Below, piece after piece: positions 25,524 through 33,990 of a stretch of 64,000 bases of DNA. The notes beneath the pieces are model-generated. The model had not been told where the DNA came from and made no database searches. It worked only from the letters and a program-made list of their open reading frames with translations. Made by a program: the position numbers and the translations under genes. The stretch's first letter is position 1. Every line of letters begins with the position of its first letter. This stretch comes from SHLQ01 sp033344795 (GTDB lineage Bacteria > Actinomycetota > Acidimicrobiia > Acidimicrobiales > SHLQ01), in the NCBI GenBank assembly GCA_033344795.1, contig JAWPMS010000001.1:2604001-2668000 (forward strand), read 5' to 3'.

Positions 25524-26254
25524 GGCGTATCCGCGTCGACGCCGTGCGGGTACAGCGTCGGATCGTCCGGGGTGATGCCAGCGGCCTCGAGCTCTTGGTC
25601 GATGCGCTTTTCGTTCTCCACTTCGATGTCGGCTTCCGCTCGGGCCAGCAGAGAACCGACTTGGGTCCATGTGGACGCGGCGCCCTCTCCTTCGATGCTT
25701 CCCGTCGGGCCATCGACAAGCACAAAATACGGTGAGACCGGCACGCCATAATCGTCCCACGCATCGGAGGACATGATCACCGTGTGGTTGCCCGGCGCAA
25801 GATTCTGAAGAGCAGCTGGGCTTTCTTCGTCGTTGCTGCGTGTCACGATGACGAGGCGATCCACGGTTCGAGGCAGTGCCGGGTCATTTCGAAACGCATC
25901 CCAGAATCCGCGACAGGTCGTGCATCCGCTGGTCAGGAAGGCAAGCAGGGTTCGTTCGTTGCGATTTTGCAGCGCAACGGCAATGCCCCCGCCTCGGGGA
26001 GTTGTTCCGTTGATGTCGTGAACGGTGCCATCGCCTGTGCCCTCCACCACTCGCTCGCTTGCATGCGGAACTGGTTTGCGTGTCGGAGCGGCGATCGAAG
26101 TCGTGGCGCCGGACGTCTCGGAGTCGTCGTGGCCGAACGTGACCCCCATTTCGTTGAAGGCACGAAGCATCTCGCCGTGGCTTCGGAGCAAACCGATGAC
26201 GAGAATGGTGAGGAAGAACACGACGACGGCGAGAGCCGCCACAACGGCGGTCAT
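25520..26254 (-). CDS. Membrane-anchored thioredoxin-like protein (MauD/TlpA type)
   Basis: A 244-residue protein with one N-terminal membrane span (about 2-23), a linker, and a thioredoxin-like domain carrying the redox pair in LTSGCTTCRGFW (CXXC). The later SPYFVLVDG segment contains the cis-proline of the fold. A C-terminal acidic tail is rich in Glu and Asp. The ATG at 26254 overlaps the stop of the Tat-exported cysteine-rich protein as ATGA. In methylamine dehydrogenase clusters a thioredoxin-like MauD helps form the many disulfides of the small subunit; here it would fold or protect its cysteine-rich neighbour. Confidence 0.88.
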   Translation of the reverse strand: MTAVVAALAVVVFFLTILVIGLLRSHGEMLRAFNEMGVTFGHDDSETSGATTSIAAPTRKPVPHASERVVEGTGDGTVHDINGTTPRGGGIAVALQNRNERTLLAFLTSGCTTCRGFWDAFRNDPALPRTVDRLVIVTRSNDEESPAALQNLAPGNHTVIMSSDAWDDYGVPVSPYFVLVDGPTGSIEGEGAASTWTQVGSLLARAEADIEVENEKRIDQELEAAGITPDDPTLYPHGVDADTP

Positions 26255-27600
26255 GTGGGTAGACGTCCGGGCGTCCACTCCGCGGCTTGCCAGGTGAGTG
26301 GAATGGCGTCGGGGTGGCCAAACGTGATGTTTCTCACGGGTCCACCTCGGAATTGCCACTTGCCTCCAGCGCGGACCATTCCGAGCTGGGTCTTCCCGTT
26401 CAGGTTCCAGTCGCCCACGACGTAGGTGGGTCGATACGAGCCCCACCAATGGCGCAGCTGTGGGCTGCCCTTGGTTGCTCGGTTGCGAAGCAGCCACCGC
26501 GTGCTGGGCCGGCGAAAGCGAGCGCCTTGGCGGATGATGCCAATGCCTGTGACGCCATCTCCGTTCCAATCGCCGACGACTGGGAGGTCGGTCTTGCGTC
26601 CAAACCAGAAGGAGCGGTCGGGTTCACCCGCCGACGCCGTCTCGCGCAGGTGCCAGCGTCGTGAATCGGCTTCTCGCATGCCGATGCCAAAGGTTCCGTT
26701 GCCGTTCCAATCGCCAACGACCGGGATGTCGCCGGGATTGCCGAATCTGAAGTTGTAGTCGGCGGGCCCAGAGGAGTTCTCGTTTCGCAGGATCCACTCG
26801 TTGCCGCGGACAACACCGACGGTCCACGTTCCATCGCCGTTCCAATCGCCCATCACGGGGATGTCACCAGGCTGACCGAAGCCGAAGTTGACGGTCTCGA
26901 CTTCGCCTTCATTGCCGACCGAATACGCCAACGTCCAGGACCCGTTGTGGAACGTTGCTGGCAGTGCTCCCCGGGCCGGCGTTGGGCGCTCGAGGCAAGG
27001 TCGGTTGTGCCACCGGGTGTTGTTGTCCGTAGCGGTCGCGGTCGTGCAGGTCGGGTCGAAGCGCCAGGGTGGTGTGCAGGTCACGACCCGGCACACGATC
27101 GGACCGAGACACGAGATCTGTTGGTTGCACTGCCCGTATCGGAAAGCCGTACAGCAGGCCTTGCGGTTACCGCAGCTGCCGTCGGCGCAGGTGCAGTCGC
27201 ACTGGTCGGTGAGCCGGGTCACACCGCCAGGTCCGCATGGACCCGCCGGGATTGCGTTGCAGTCGAGGTAATACCGCGGACCGGGAGCACCGCTGGCGGT
27301 GCAAAACGAAGAGCCGTCGACCTTCCACCACCCGGCGGGCACGGTGTCGGTCGGGCAAGAGTTCTCGCCTGTGAGCGTGCAGCAGAACTCGGTGTAGCCA
27401 TCGCAGCAGGTCGAGCCACAGTCGCAGTCTTGGTTGTTGCATCGGCACAACGCTGCGTATGCGGTGCCCGGTTTCAACACGTATGCGGTTGGGACCGTCG
27501 CAAGCGCCGAGCCGGCGAGCGCAGTTTTGGTGAGGAATCCGCGCCGAGAGGTGTGGCCGGCAATTGCGGTACCCGCTCGGTCGACCAAACGCATGCTCAT
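26251..27600 (-). CDS. Tat-exported Cys-rich protein resembling methylamine dehydrogenase small subunit, with GDWNGDG repeats
   Basis: A 449-residue protein. The start at 27600 overlaps the MauE-like stop (ATGA). A twin-arginine signal, SRRGFLTKTALAG, lies at 18-30. Residues 52-202 hold 24 cysteines (for example CNNQDCDCGSTCC, CDCTCADGSCGNRKACC), with WW at 91-92 and W179. This density and the CPTDTVPAGWWKVDGSSFC pattern recall the TTQ-bearing small subunit of methylamine dehydrogenase, where two tryptophans form the cofactor. Residues 215-449 form about four tryptophan/aspartate repeats (GDWNGDG cores) like those in the SpoIID protein. No large subunit or MauG is visible, so amine oxidation is unproven. 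An even number of cysteines suggests a fully disulfide-bonded fold. Confidence 0.75.
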   Translation of the reverse strand: MSMRLVDRAGTAIAGHTSRRGFLTKTALAGSALATVPTAYVLKPGTAYAALCRCNNQDCDCGSTCCDGYTEFCCTLTGENSCPTDTVPAGWWKVDGSSFCTASGAPGPRYYLDCNAIPAGPCGPGGVTRLTDQCDCTCADGSCGNRKACCTAFRYGQCNQQISCLGPIVCRVVTCTPPWRFDPTCTTATATDNNTRWHNRPCLERPTPARGALPATFHNGSWTLAYSVGNEGEVETVNFGFGQPGDIPVMGDWNGDGTWTVGVVRGNEWILRNENSSGPADYNFRFGNPGDIPVVGDWNGNGTFGIGMREADSRRWHLRETASAGEPDRSFWFGRKTDLPVVGDWNGDGVTGIGIIRQGARFRRPSTRWLLRNRATKGSPQLRHWWGSYRPTYVVGDWNLNGKTQLGMVRAGGKWQFRGGPVRNITFGHPDAIPLTWQAAEWTPGRLPT

Positions 27601-28154
27601 GATCGACCTCGAATCGAGAATGTGGCAGGCGCAGGCATTGCGGTGCCTTTGGCAAGGGCAAGGGTGCGTGGAAGTTCGGTGAGTGCAGCGATCGCGACAG
27701 CGGTTCCGACAGCCACCAAACAAACGAGGAGTACCGCGGCAAACGCCGAGCCGTCGAAATCTGCAAGTCGGACGGGGTCGACGACCGCCAAGCCGGCAAT
27801 CGTGGCCGCGCCCGCGTTGAATGCCGCGTGGCCGGGTGTCGGAGGCGTGTCCTCACGCCCGAAGCAACCACATGACCCAAGGACGTCGCCATCGCGAAGC
27901 GCCCAGAGTATGAATACCGTGAAGACGGCATACGCAAGTGCTACTCCTGCCCAGAGAACCGGCGAACCGATCGCGAACGCGGCGCCTGTCAGGGCGATTT
28001 CACCGGCGCCGAGCAGCCGTGTCGCCACCATCGGCGAAGGAACCCGAAGGGCGCGAAGTGCGGTGGCTGTCGCCGACGGGCGGACAACCTTTGCAATGCC
28101 GGCAACCAGCAGTACACCGGCGACCACATACAGGGGTCCTGAAAGGGCGTTCAC
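27597..28154 (-). CDS. MauE/DoxX-type membrane protein
   Basis: A 185-residue protein with four or five membrane spans that begins with GTG. After the third span it has GSCGCFGRED, the CXCFG motif of MauE proteins, which are needed for disulfide formation in the methylamine dehydrogenase small subunit. The DoxX-like N-terminus (LVAGIAKVVRPSATATALRAL) supports this. It is the first gene of the minus-strand cluster and overlaps the Tat gene by ATGA. It is divergent from lpdA, with 56 bases between the start codons. Confidence 0.85.
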   Translation of the reverse strand: MNALSGPLYVVAGVLLVAGIAKVVRPSATATALRALRVPSPMVATRLLGAGEIALTGAAFAIGSPVLWAGVALAYAVFTVFILWALRDGDVLGSCGCFGREDTPPTPGHAAFNAGAATIAGLAVVDPVRLADFDGSAFAAVLLVCLVAVGTAVAIAALTELPRTLALAKGTAMPAPATFSIRGRS

Positions 28155-28210
28155 GTGGGCTGATCGTAGTAGCCCTGAACGTCGGAGCGGTGGTACTAGT
28201 CTTTCGGGCT

Positions 28211-29575
28211 ATGCCTATGCGATTTGTTGTCATCGGAGGCGGCCCCGGTGGAGTGGCCGCAGCCACCCACGCTGCTCGATTGGGAGCCGAGGTCACGTTG
28301 GTCGAGCGGGACATCATCGGCGGGGCCGCACACCTTTGGGACTGCATCCCGTCGAAGGCGATGATTGCTACGGGGGGAGCATTGTCCTTCCTCGCCCGAA
28401 GCGAGGGCATGGGTCTCGAGCACGTCGATCCAACGATCGACACGACCAACTTGTCGGAGCGGCTCGAGAAGATCCTTGGACATCTCGAAGCGTCGAACAA
28501 TGAGCTCCTCAACAGCCAGAACGTTCGGATCCTGCAGGGAACTGGCCGGCTGACGGGCACACATTCGGTGGAAGCCACGCTGGTCGACGGTTCGACAGAG
28601 ACGTTGCAAGCCGACACGATTCTCCTGTCGACAGGAAGTCGTCCACGTATTCCGGAGTGGTGTGCCCCGGACGGTGTACGAATTCTCACGACCCGAGACG
28701 CCTATCCGCCGCCCGAAATCCCCGAGCACCTGACCATCGTCGGCTCCGGTGTCACGGGTGTGGAGTTCGTGCACATGTTCAGCTCGCTTGGTTCGAAGGT
28801 CACGCTGATCGTCAGTCGCCAGCACGTACTACCGGACAAGGATCCGGAGGTCGCGTACGAGCTGGAGCAGAATTTCATCGAACGTGGCGTCAAACTTCTG
28901 AAGGGCGCTCGGTCGACGAGTATCGAACGTTCCGGTGACTCCGTCGTGGTGCGTTGTGATGACGGCCGAATCGTGGAGAGCTCGCACGCGCTGTTGGCGA
29001 TAGGTTCCATCCCGAACTCCGACGGCCTCGGTCTCGAGAACGCTGGCGTCGACGAGGAGTGGGGCTTCATCCCGATCAACCACAACGGTCAGTCCAACGT
29101 GCCGCACATCTATGCGGCGGGCGACTTGTCTGGCAAGTTGCCGTTGTCCTCGGTGGCCACGATGCAAGGCCGAAAGATTGCCGAGCACATGATGGGGATG
29201 CATCAGGATCGACCGCATCGACACATCAACTACAGCGAGGCGGCTTCGGCGATCTTCACCGAGCCCGAGATCGCGGACGTTGGGGTGTCTCAAGCTGATG
29301 CGTTCGCGCATGGTCGCAAGGTCAGGGTCACGAAGGTTCCTTTCTCAGCCTCCGCCAAGGCGTTGATCAACGACGACCCTCGTGGTTTCGTGAAGCTCAT
29401 CTCCGACCCAGCGACCGGCGTTGTTCTCGGTGGTTCGATCGTGGGGCGCCACGCTGCTGAACTCATCTCGATCATCGCGCTTTGCGTCGCGAACCAACTC
29501 ACCGTCGCCGACCTCAACGAAACCATGTTCGTGCACCCGACGTTGTCAGAAACCATCACCGACGCCGCCGAATAG
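28211..29575 (+). CDS. FAD-dependent pyridine nucleotide oxidoreductase, LpdA quinone-reductase type
   Basis: A 454-residue flavoprotein with the FAD site GGGPGGVAAATHAARLG at the N-terminus, a second Rossmann site IVGSGVTGVEF and the GYPTLAV-like dimerisation end. The active-site segment is GGAAHLWDCIPSKA (37-50): the first of the two lipoamide dehydrogenase cysteines is alanine (A40) and only C45 remains. This is the pattern of mycobacterial LpdA, an NAD(P)H quinone reductase that does not oxidise lipoamide. The ATG at 28211 precedes the FAD motif. It converges with the carboxylase gene, with a strong inverted repeat between. Confidence 0.9.
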   Translation: MPMRFVVIGGGPGGVAAATHAARLGAEVTLVERDIIGGAAHLWDCIPSKAMIATGGALSFLARSEGMGLEHVDPTIDTTNLSERLEKILGHLEASNNELLNSQNVRILQGTGRLTGTHSVEATLVDGSTETLQADTILLSTGSRPRIPEWCAPDGVRILTTRDAYPPPEIPEHLTIVGSGVTGVEFVHMFSSLGSKVTLIVSRQHVLPDKDPEVAYELEQNFIERGVKLLKGARSTSIERSGDSVVVRCDDGRIVESSHALLAIGSIPNSDGLGLENAGVDEEWGFIPINHNGQSNVPHIYAAGDLSGKLPLSSVATMQGRKIAEHMMGMHQDRPHRHINYSEAASAIFTEPEIADVGVSQADAFAHGRKVRVTKVPFSASAKALINDDPRGFVKLISDPATGVVLGGSIVGRHAAELISIIALCVANQLTVADLNETMFVHPTLSETITDAAE

Positions 29576-29622
29576 GTCTCCGTTTCCCGCTCGTACCGCC
29601 GCGACCGCGGACTAGCTCTACG

Positions 29623-29664
29623 AAGGGGTCTGACCCCTTTTTCAAAAAAGGGGTCAGACCCCTT
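29623..29664. terminator. Perfect 20-base inverted repeat between convergent genes (terminator or REP-like)
   Basis: Bases 29623-29642 and 29645-29664 are exact complements with a two-base gap, and each arm is itself nearly palindromic (AAGGGGTCTGACCCCTT). The arms end in a run of T, or of A on the other strand, so it could terminate transcription from both sides. It lies between the 3' ends of lpdA (29575) and the carboxylase (29770). The GGGGTCTGACCCC core also occurs in repeat families of many bacteria, so a mobile REP-like origin is an alternative. Confidence 0.65.
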
Positions 29665-29769
29665 GTGTCGACTGTCACACGACGGGATGGGGCGCTGCGG
29701 CGATCGGCCAGGTCGGTTTACGCGGTTTTCGACCGGAGGGGTCGACGAGTAGGGGCGAAGCCCGGCGAA

Positions 29770-31521
29770 TTATCCCGCTTCGATTTTGACGAGCAAGTCG
29801 CCCGAACCCACCGAGTCGCCCGCAGCGACCTTGACCTCGGCAATCGTGCCATCGATGTCGGCGGCGATCGAGTTCTCCATCTTCATGGCTTCGAGCACGA
29901 CGACGGCGTCACCCGCCGCGACCGAGTCGCCGACCGCAACCTTCACGCCGACGATCGTGCCTTGCATCGGAGCAACGACTTCGCCGTTTCCACCTCCGGC
30001 ACCGCCTGTCGAAGCGCCAGCGGAACGCTTCTTGCGCGCAGGGGCTGCCGCTGCGGCGGTCTCGGGTACCCAGAGCTTGACGTCGTATCGGCGGCCGTTG
30101 ACCTCGACGGGAACCTGCTTCTGGATGAGCGGCTCGTCATCGACGCTCTCGGCGGATTGCACGGTCGACCGGATGCCGGTGAGGTCGAGACCGTTCTCCA
30201 CCCAGTTGGTCGAATGGGTGTTGTTCTGGAATTCCTCGGCCTCGAGGATCGCGATGTCGGCCGGAACTGTCGTGGCGACGCCTTCGATGACCAGCTCGCG
30301 AAGTGCCCGGAGTGCACGGTTGATCGCCGTCGGGCGATCCTTGCCCCAGACGCACAGTTTGCCCACGAGGTTGTCGTAGAACTGGCTGATCTCGTCGCCG
30401 GCGTTGTAGCCCGTGTCGAACCGCGTGCCGAAACCATCCGGCGAAGCAAGCTCGGTGATCGGTCCGGGAGATGGCAAGAAGGCGCCCTCGGCGGGATCCT
30501 CTGCGTTGATTCGAATCTCGATCGCGTGGCCGCGGATCTCGATGTCCTCCTGTGTGAATTCAAGCGGCTCACCGGATGCCACCCGCAGCTGTTGCTCTAC
30601 CAGGTCGATTCCTGTGACGAGCTCGCTCACGGGGTGCTCGACCTGCAGCCTGGTGTTCATCTCGAGGTAGTAGAACTTGCCGTCTTCGTAGAGAAACTCG
30701 ACGGTTCCCGCATTGGTGTAGTCACACCCGACGGCCACCTTGATCGCGGCTTCGCACATGTCGTCGAGAATCGACTGGTCGATCCCCGGTGCGGGTGCCT
30801 CTTCGATCAGCTTTTGGTGTCTCCGCTGGGCCGAGCAATCGCGCGTGCCCAGCGAGACGCAGTTTCCGTGCTGGTCGGCCAGCACTTGTACCTCGACGTG
30901 CCGAGGGGCCGACAAAAATCGCTCCATGTAGATCTCGTCGCGGCCGAAGTATGCGAGCGCCTCGCGCTGTGCCGACTCGATGGCACTCTCGACTTCTTCG
31001 GGCGTTGCAACCACCTTCATGCCGCGGCCGCCTCCGCCGTACGCTGCCTTGATGGCGATCGGCCACCCGTGGATGTCTGCGAAAGCGTGCACCTGGTCTG
31101 GGCTGGTGATCAGGTCGGTCGTGCCCGGCACGCCGAATACCTCGACGTTCTCGGCTGCCTCGCGTGCCGAAATCTTGTCTCCCATCACTTCGATCGCAGC
31201 AGGTGGTGGGCCGATGAAGGTCACCCCCATCTCCGTGATCGCACGTGCGAAGTCGGCGTTCTCCGAGAAGAAGCCATACCCGGGGTGTACGGCATCGGCT
31301 CCGCTCTCGGTGATGATTTCGAGCATTCGATCAGTGTTGAGATACGACTCCGCTGCCGTCTGGCCACCGAGTGCGTACGCCTGATCTGCGAGACGAACAT
31401 GAAGTGAGTCGCGATCGAGCTCGGAGTAGACGGCGGTCGTGGTTACACCGAGTTCGCGGCAGGCACGGATCACCCGGACGGCGATTTCGCCGCGATTCGC
31501 GATGAGGACGTTTGAGAACAT
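29770..31521 (-). CDS. accA3: Acyl-CoA carboxylase alpha subunit (biotin carboxylase plus BCCP)
   Basis: A 583-residue subunit that carboxylates biotin with bicarbonate and ATP. The N-terminal biotin carboxylase part shows FSNVLIANRGEIAVRVIRA, the glycine-rich ATP loop KAAYGGGGRGMK, and MNTRLQVEHPVSE. The C-terminal carrier domain has the biotinylation site EAMKMENS with its lysine. The ATG at 31521 gives the canonical N-terminus, although the frame stays open far upstream. Actinobacterial alpha subunits serve acetyl- and propionyl-CoA carboxylases through different beta subunits, none of which is in the window. The divergent gene is birA, its biotin ligase. Confidence 0.95.
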   Translation of the reverse strand: MFSNVLIANRGEIAVRVIRACRELGVTTTAVYSELDRDSLHVRLADQAYALGGQTAAESYLNTDRMLEIITESGADAVHPGYGFFSENADFARAITEMGVTFIGPPPAAIEVMGDKISAREAAENVEVFGVPGTTDLITSPDQVHAFADIHGWPIAIKAAYGGGGRGMKVVATPEEVESAIESAQREALAYFGRDEIYMERFLSAPRHVEVQVLADQHGNCVSLGTRDCSAQRRHQKLIEEAPAPGIDQSILDDMCEAAIKVAVGCDYTNAGTVEFLYEDGKFYYLEMNTRLQVEHPVSELVTGIDLVEQQLRVASGEPLEFTQEDIEIRGHAIEIRINAEDPAEGAFLPSPGPITELASPDGFGTRFDTGYNAGDEISQFYDNLVGKLCVWGKDRPTAINRALRALRELVIEGVATTVPADIAILEAEEFQNNTHSTNWVENGLDLTGIRSTVQSAESVDDEPLIQKQVPVEVNGRRYDVKLWVPETAAAAAPARKKRSAGASTGGAGGGNGEVVAPMQGTIVGVKVAVGDSVAAGDAVVVLEAMKMENSIAADIDGTIAEVKVAAGDSVGSGDLLVKIEAG

Positions 31522-31573
31522 CCCCTTGTCGTAGTCGGAAACGTCGGGTGAATGCGAGTTGGCTCTCCGCAAG

Positions 31574-32389
31574 ATGTCGGACACACTCGGTTCCATGGAG
31601 CTCGACAACGCCGCCCACGGACGTTTCCAAGAGGTGTCCTGGGAGAAGATCACGGGCTCGACAAACGCCGATCTGGTCGAGCGCGCCAGAACGCAACCGT
31701 CGGAGGCTGCGGTTGCCTTCACCGACGAACAAACCGCGGGCCGCGGACGTCGAGAACGTCGTTGGGACATGGTGTCCGGTGGCGGTTTGTTGGTTTCGTT
31801 CTTCGTGCCGTGGAGCCCAGCTGACGATGCGCACGCCGTGCCCACCGCGTTGGCGGTGGCGGCGATCGAAGCGATTTCGCAGCACGGACGTGAGGTTGCC
31901 CTGAAGTGGCCGAACGACATCGTCACGCTCGACGATCGAAAGGTCGGAGGCATGCTCAGCGAGGCTGTAACGGTGGACGGGCAGTTCATCGGTGTCGTGG
32001 CGGGCCTTGGGTGCAACGTCAGCTGGCCGGATCGCGACGCAAGGTTGCACTTGCCCGATGCCGCCAACCTCGACGAGCTCGGTGCGGGAACCGTCGATCG
32101 CAGTTCGCTCGCCCGGGTCCTCATCCGCTCATTTGACGAGGAGCTCGATGGTGTTCGAGCGTCCGGTCTTCAGCATCTTCATGATCGATACCGGGAGCGT
32201 TGTACGACCATCGGAACGACGGTGCGAGTCGAGCAGGCTCACGGCACGGTGATCGGTGAGGCCACCGATCTGTCTCCCGATGGTGCGTTGATCATCGTGG
32301 TCGATGGGGTCCAGCGACGGATCGACGTGGGCGACGTCGTGCACCTGCGGCCGCATGACCTCCGAGGGCGCAAGCATCTGGCCGACTAG
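31574..32389 (+). CDS. birA: Biotin-protein ligase
   Basis: A 271-residue BirA without an N-terminal DNA-binding domain: the catalytic core GSTNADL, GRGRRERRW, WPND and KVGGML loops begins near the start and a small SH3-like C-terminal domain ends the protein. It biotinylates the lysine of the carboxylase encoded divergently, 52 bases from start to start. Without a helix-turn-helix it should not repress transcription. I choose ATG 31574; a TTG at 31559 or ATG at 31595 are alternatives. Confidence 0.93.
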   Translation: MSDTLGSMELDNAAHGRFQEVSWEKITGSTNADLVERARTQPSEAAVAFTDEQTAGRGRRERRWDMVSGGGLLVSFFVPWSPADDAHAVPTALAVAAIEAISQHGREVALKWPNDIVTLDDRKVGGMLSEAVTVDGQFIGVVAGLGCNVSWPDRDARLHLPDAANLDELGAGTVDRSSLARVLIRSFDEELDGVRASGLQHLHDRYRERCTTIGTTVRVEQAHGTVIGEATDLSPDGALIIVVDGVQRRIDVGDVVHLRPHDLRGRKHLAD

Positions 32390-32402
32390 GTTGTGGCCTG
32401 AA

Positions 32403-33977
32403 ATGACGGCCGTTGCTCACCCCAGCCAACCTCATCGGCGCTCGTGGCCGCAGCGGTTCTTGATCCTCGCTGGCCTCCTCGTCGCGGCGGGGTTCTTCAT
32501 CGCAGCGCAATTCTTCTGGGAAGCGCGCGCCGTGCTCGCCGGCATTCCTCGGATCGCTGTCGGAGACAACGTTCTCGAAGTTGCGGGTGAGCCCGGGGAT
32601 CCGGTGAACGTGTTGCTCGTCGGTGTTGATAGCTCGGAGGGACTCGACGAAGACGATCCCGTCCGCCAAGGGAGGCCGGTGGAGGATGAGGCTCGTGGGA
32701 TTGTGCGGCCCGACACGATCCTGATCCTTCGGCTCGACCCCGCCACGGGAAATGCGTCGGTGGTCTCGATGCCGCGCGACCTGATCGTCGAAGCACCTGG
32801 CGGCACCAGCACACGCATCAACGCGACGATGGCCGTTGGAGGGATCGGTTCGCTGATCTCGACGATCGATGCGAACTTCGACATTCGCACCAATCATTTC
32901 GTCATCGCGGACTTCGCCGGATTTGCCGAGATCGTGGAAATCGTCGGCGGGGTCCCGATCAATTTCCCCTACGACACCCGTGACCTGGGATCGGGGTTGG
33001 CCGTTCCCGCTGGCTGCTGGTCCCTGAACGGCAGCGAGTCACTCGGGTACGTGCGCGCGAGAAAGATCGAGGAACGGATCGAAGGAGAGTGGGTTCCATT
33101 GGCCGCCGCCGCTCCCGACCTCGCTCGCATCGAACGCCAGCAGGAGTTCATGGTGCTGGCTCTTGAACAAGTGCTCGATGTTGGTCGGTCTGACCTCAGT
33201 CGCATTCGGAACTTGATCGACGCTGGAAGTCAGGCGGTACAGCTCGACGCAGAGTTGACGCTCAATGACATGTCGGATCTTGCGGCCGCGTTCGCGGATT
33301 ACGACACTGAAGCCTTGCGAGTGGCCACCCTCCCCGTGGCAGCACAATTCTCCGAGGATGGTCGCTACGTCGGAGAGGGTCTGGTTGCCGATGCGGCGGG
33401 CGATCTTCTGTCCGTGTTTCAGGGCCGCGCCGACGGGGTTCGACCTGAACAGGTAACCGTCGCAGTGAGCTCAACGAGTGACTCGCACGCGCGTCAGCTC
33501 GCAGAACGTGGTTTCGTTGCGACCGACTTTGGTGGGGTGGATGCCGAGGAGACGGCCAGCGGTGCCACGGCCATTCGGTTCGACCCGAACGATCGGGAAG
33601 AGACTCTTCTTTTGGCTCGATATCTCGAGGGCGTCCCGCGGCTGATCCCTGAACAAGGAGCATCGCTGCGCCTCGACGTTGGTCTCGACTTTGCGGGTGT
33701 TCGAGTGTTCCCACGTCCGATCAGCGACATCGCTCCGGGTCTCGATGCAGCGATCCGCGTTGCGACCGCTCCTTCCGTGGCCACCGCCGACGCGGTTGTG
33801 ACGACAACCACAGCGCCGTCGGATGTCGACGGTTCGTCTTTACCCTCAACTTTGACCACCGAGCGTGCCGATGTGCCAATTGGCCCAACGACGTCTGACG
33901 TAATCTCTCCTATCATCGTTGCGCGGGGAAGACCACCAGAAGGCGTCGCCTGTCCAGCAACGGACGGCGTGCAATGA
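32403..33977 (+). CDS. LCP (LytR-CpsA-Psr) family wall-glycopolymer ligase with LytR_C domain
   Basis: A 524-residue protein with one membrane span (about 18-40), then an LCP domain: NVLLVGVDS, RPDTILILRLD, VVSMPRDLIV, RINATMAVGG, and later GYVRARK and RIERQQEFM, which hold the basic residues that bind polyprenyl pyrophosphate. A LytR_C domain (about 360-450) follows, then a low-complexity Thr/Val-rich tail. LCP enzymes transfer finished glycopolymers to peptidoglycan outside the membrane, so this is probably the last step for the polysaccharide made by this cluster. It sits just upstream of ugd. Confidence 0.93.
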   Translation: MTAVAHPSQPHRRSWPQRFLILAGLLVAAGFFIAAQFFWEARAVLAGIPRIAVGDNVLEVAGEPGDPVNVLLVGVDSSEGLDEDDPVRQGRPVEDEARGIVRPDTILILRLDPATGNASVVSMPRDLIVEAPGGTSTRINATMAVGGIGSLISTIDANFDIRTNHFVIADFAGFAEIVEIVGGVPINFPYDTRDLGSGLAVPAGCWSLNGSESLGYVRARKIEERIEGEWVPLAAAAPDLARIERQQEFMVLALEQVLDVGRSDLSRIRNLIDAGSQAVQLDAELTLNDMSDLAAAFADYDTEALRVATLPVAAQFSEDGRYVGEGLVADAAGDLLSVFQGRADGVRPEQVTVAVSSTSDSHARQLAERGFVATDFGGVDAEETASGATAIRFDPNDREETLLLARYLEGVPRLIPEQGASLRLDVGLDFAGVRVFPRPISDIAPGLDAAIRVATAPSVATADAVVTTTTAPSDVDGSSLPSTLTTERADVPIGPTTSDVISPIIVARGRPPEGVACPATDGVQ

Positions 33978-33990
33978 GGAGTACGAAGAA

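Noticed and set aside
28319..28360. Missing first redox cysteine in the flavoprotein as a sign of gene decay
   Set aside because: The rest of the protein is intact and the alanine form matches a known functional family (LpdA quinone reductases).
26947..28503. 518-codon plus-strand frame across the Cys-rich Tat gene and MauE
   Set aside because: It crosses two well-supported minus-strand genes and the start of lpdA in another frame; composition is that of a shadow frame.
29482..31407. 641-codon plus-strand frame across the carboxylase gene
   Set aside because: It is the antisense shadow of a clear biotin carboxylase gene; its translation has no recognisable motif and a composition typical of GC-rich shadows.
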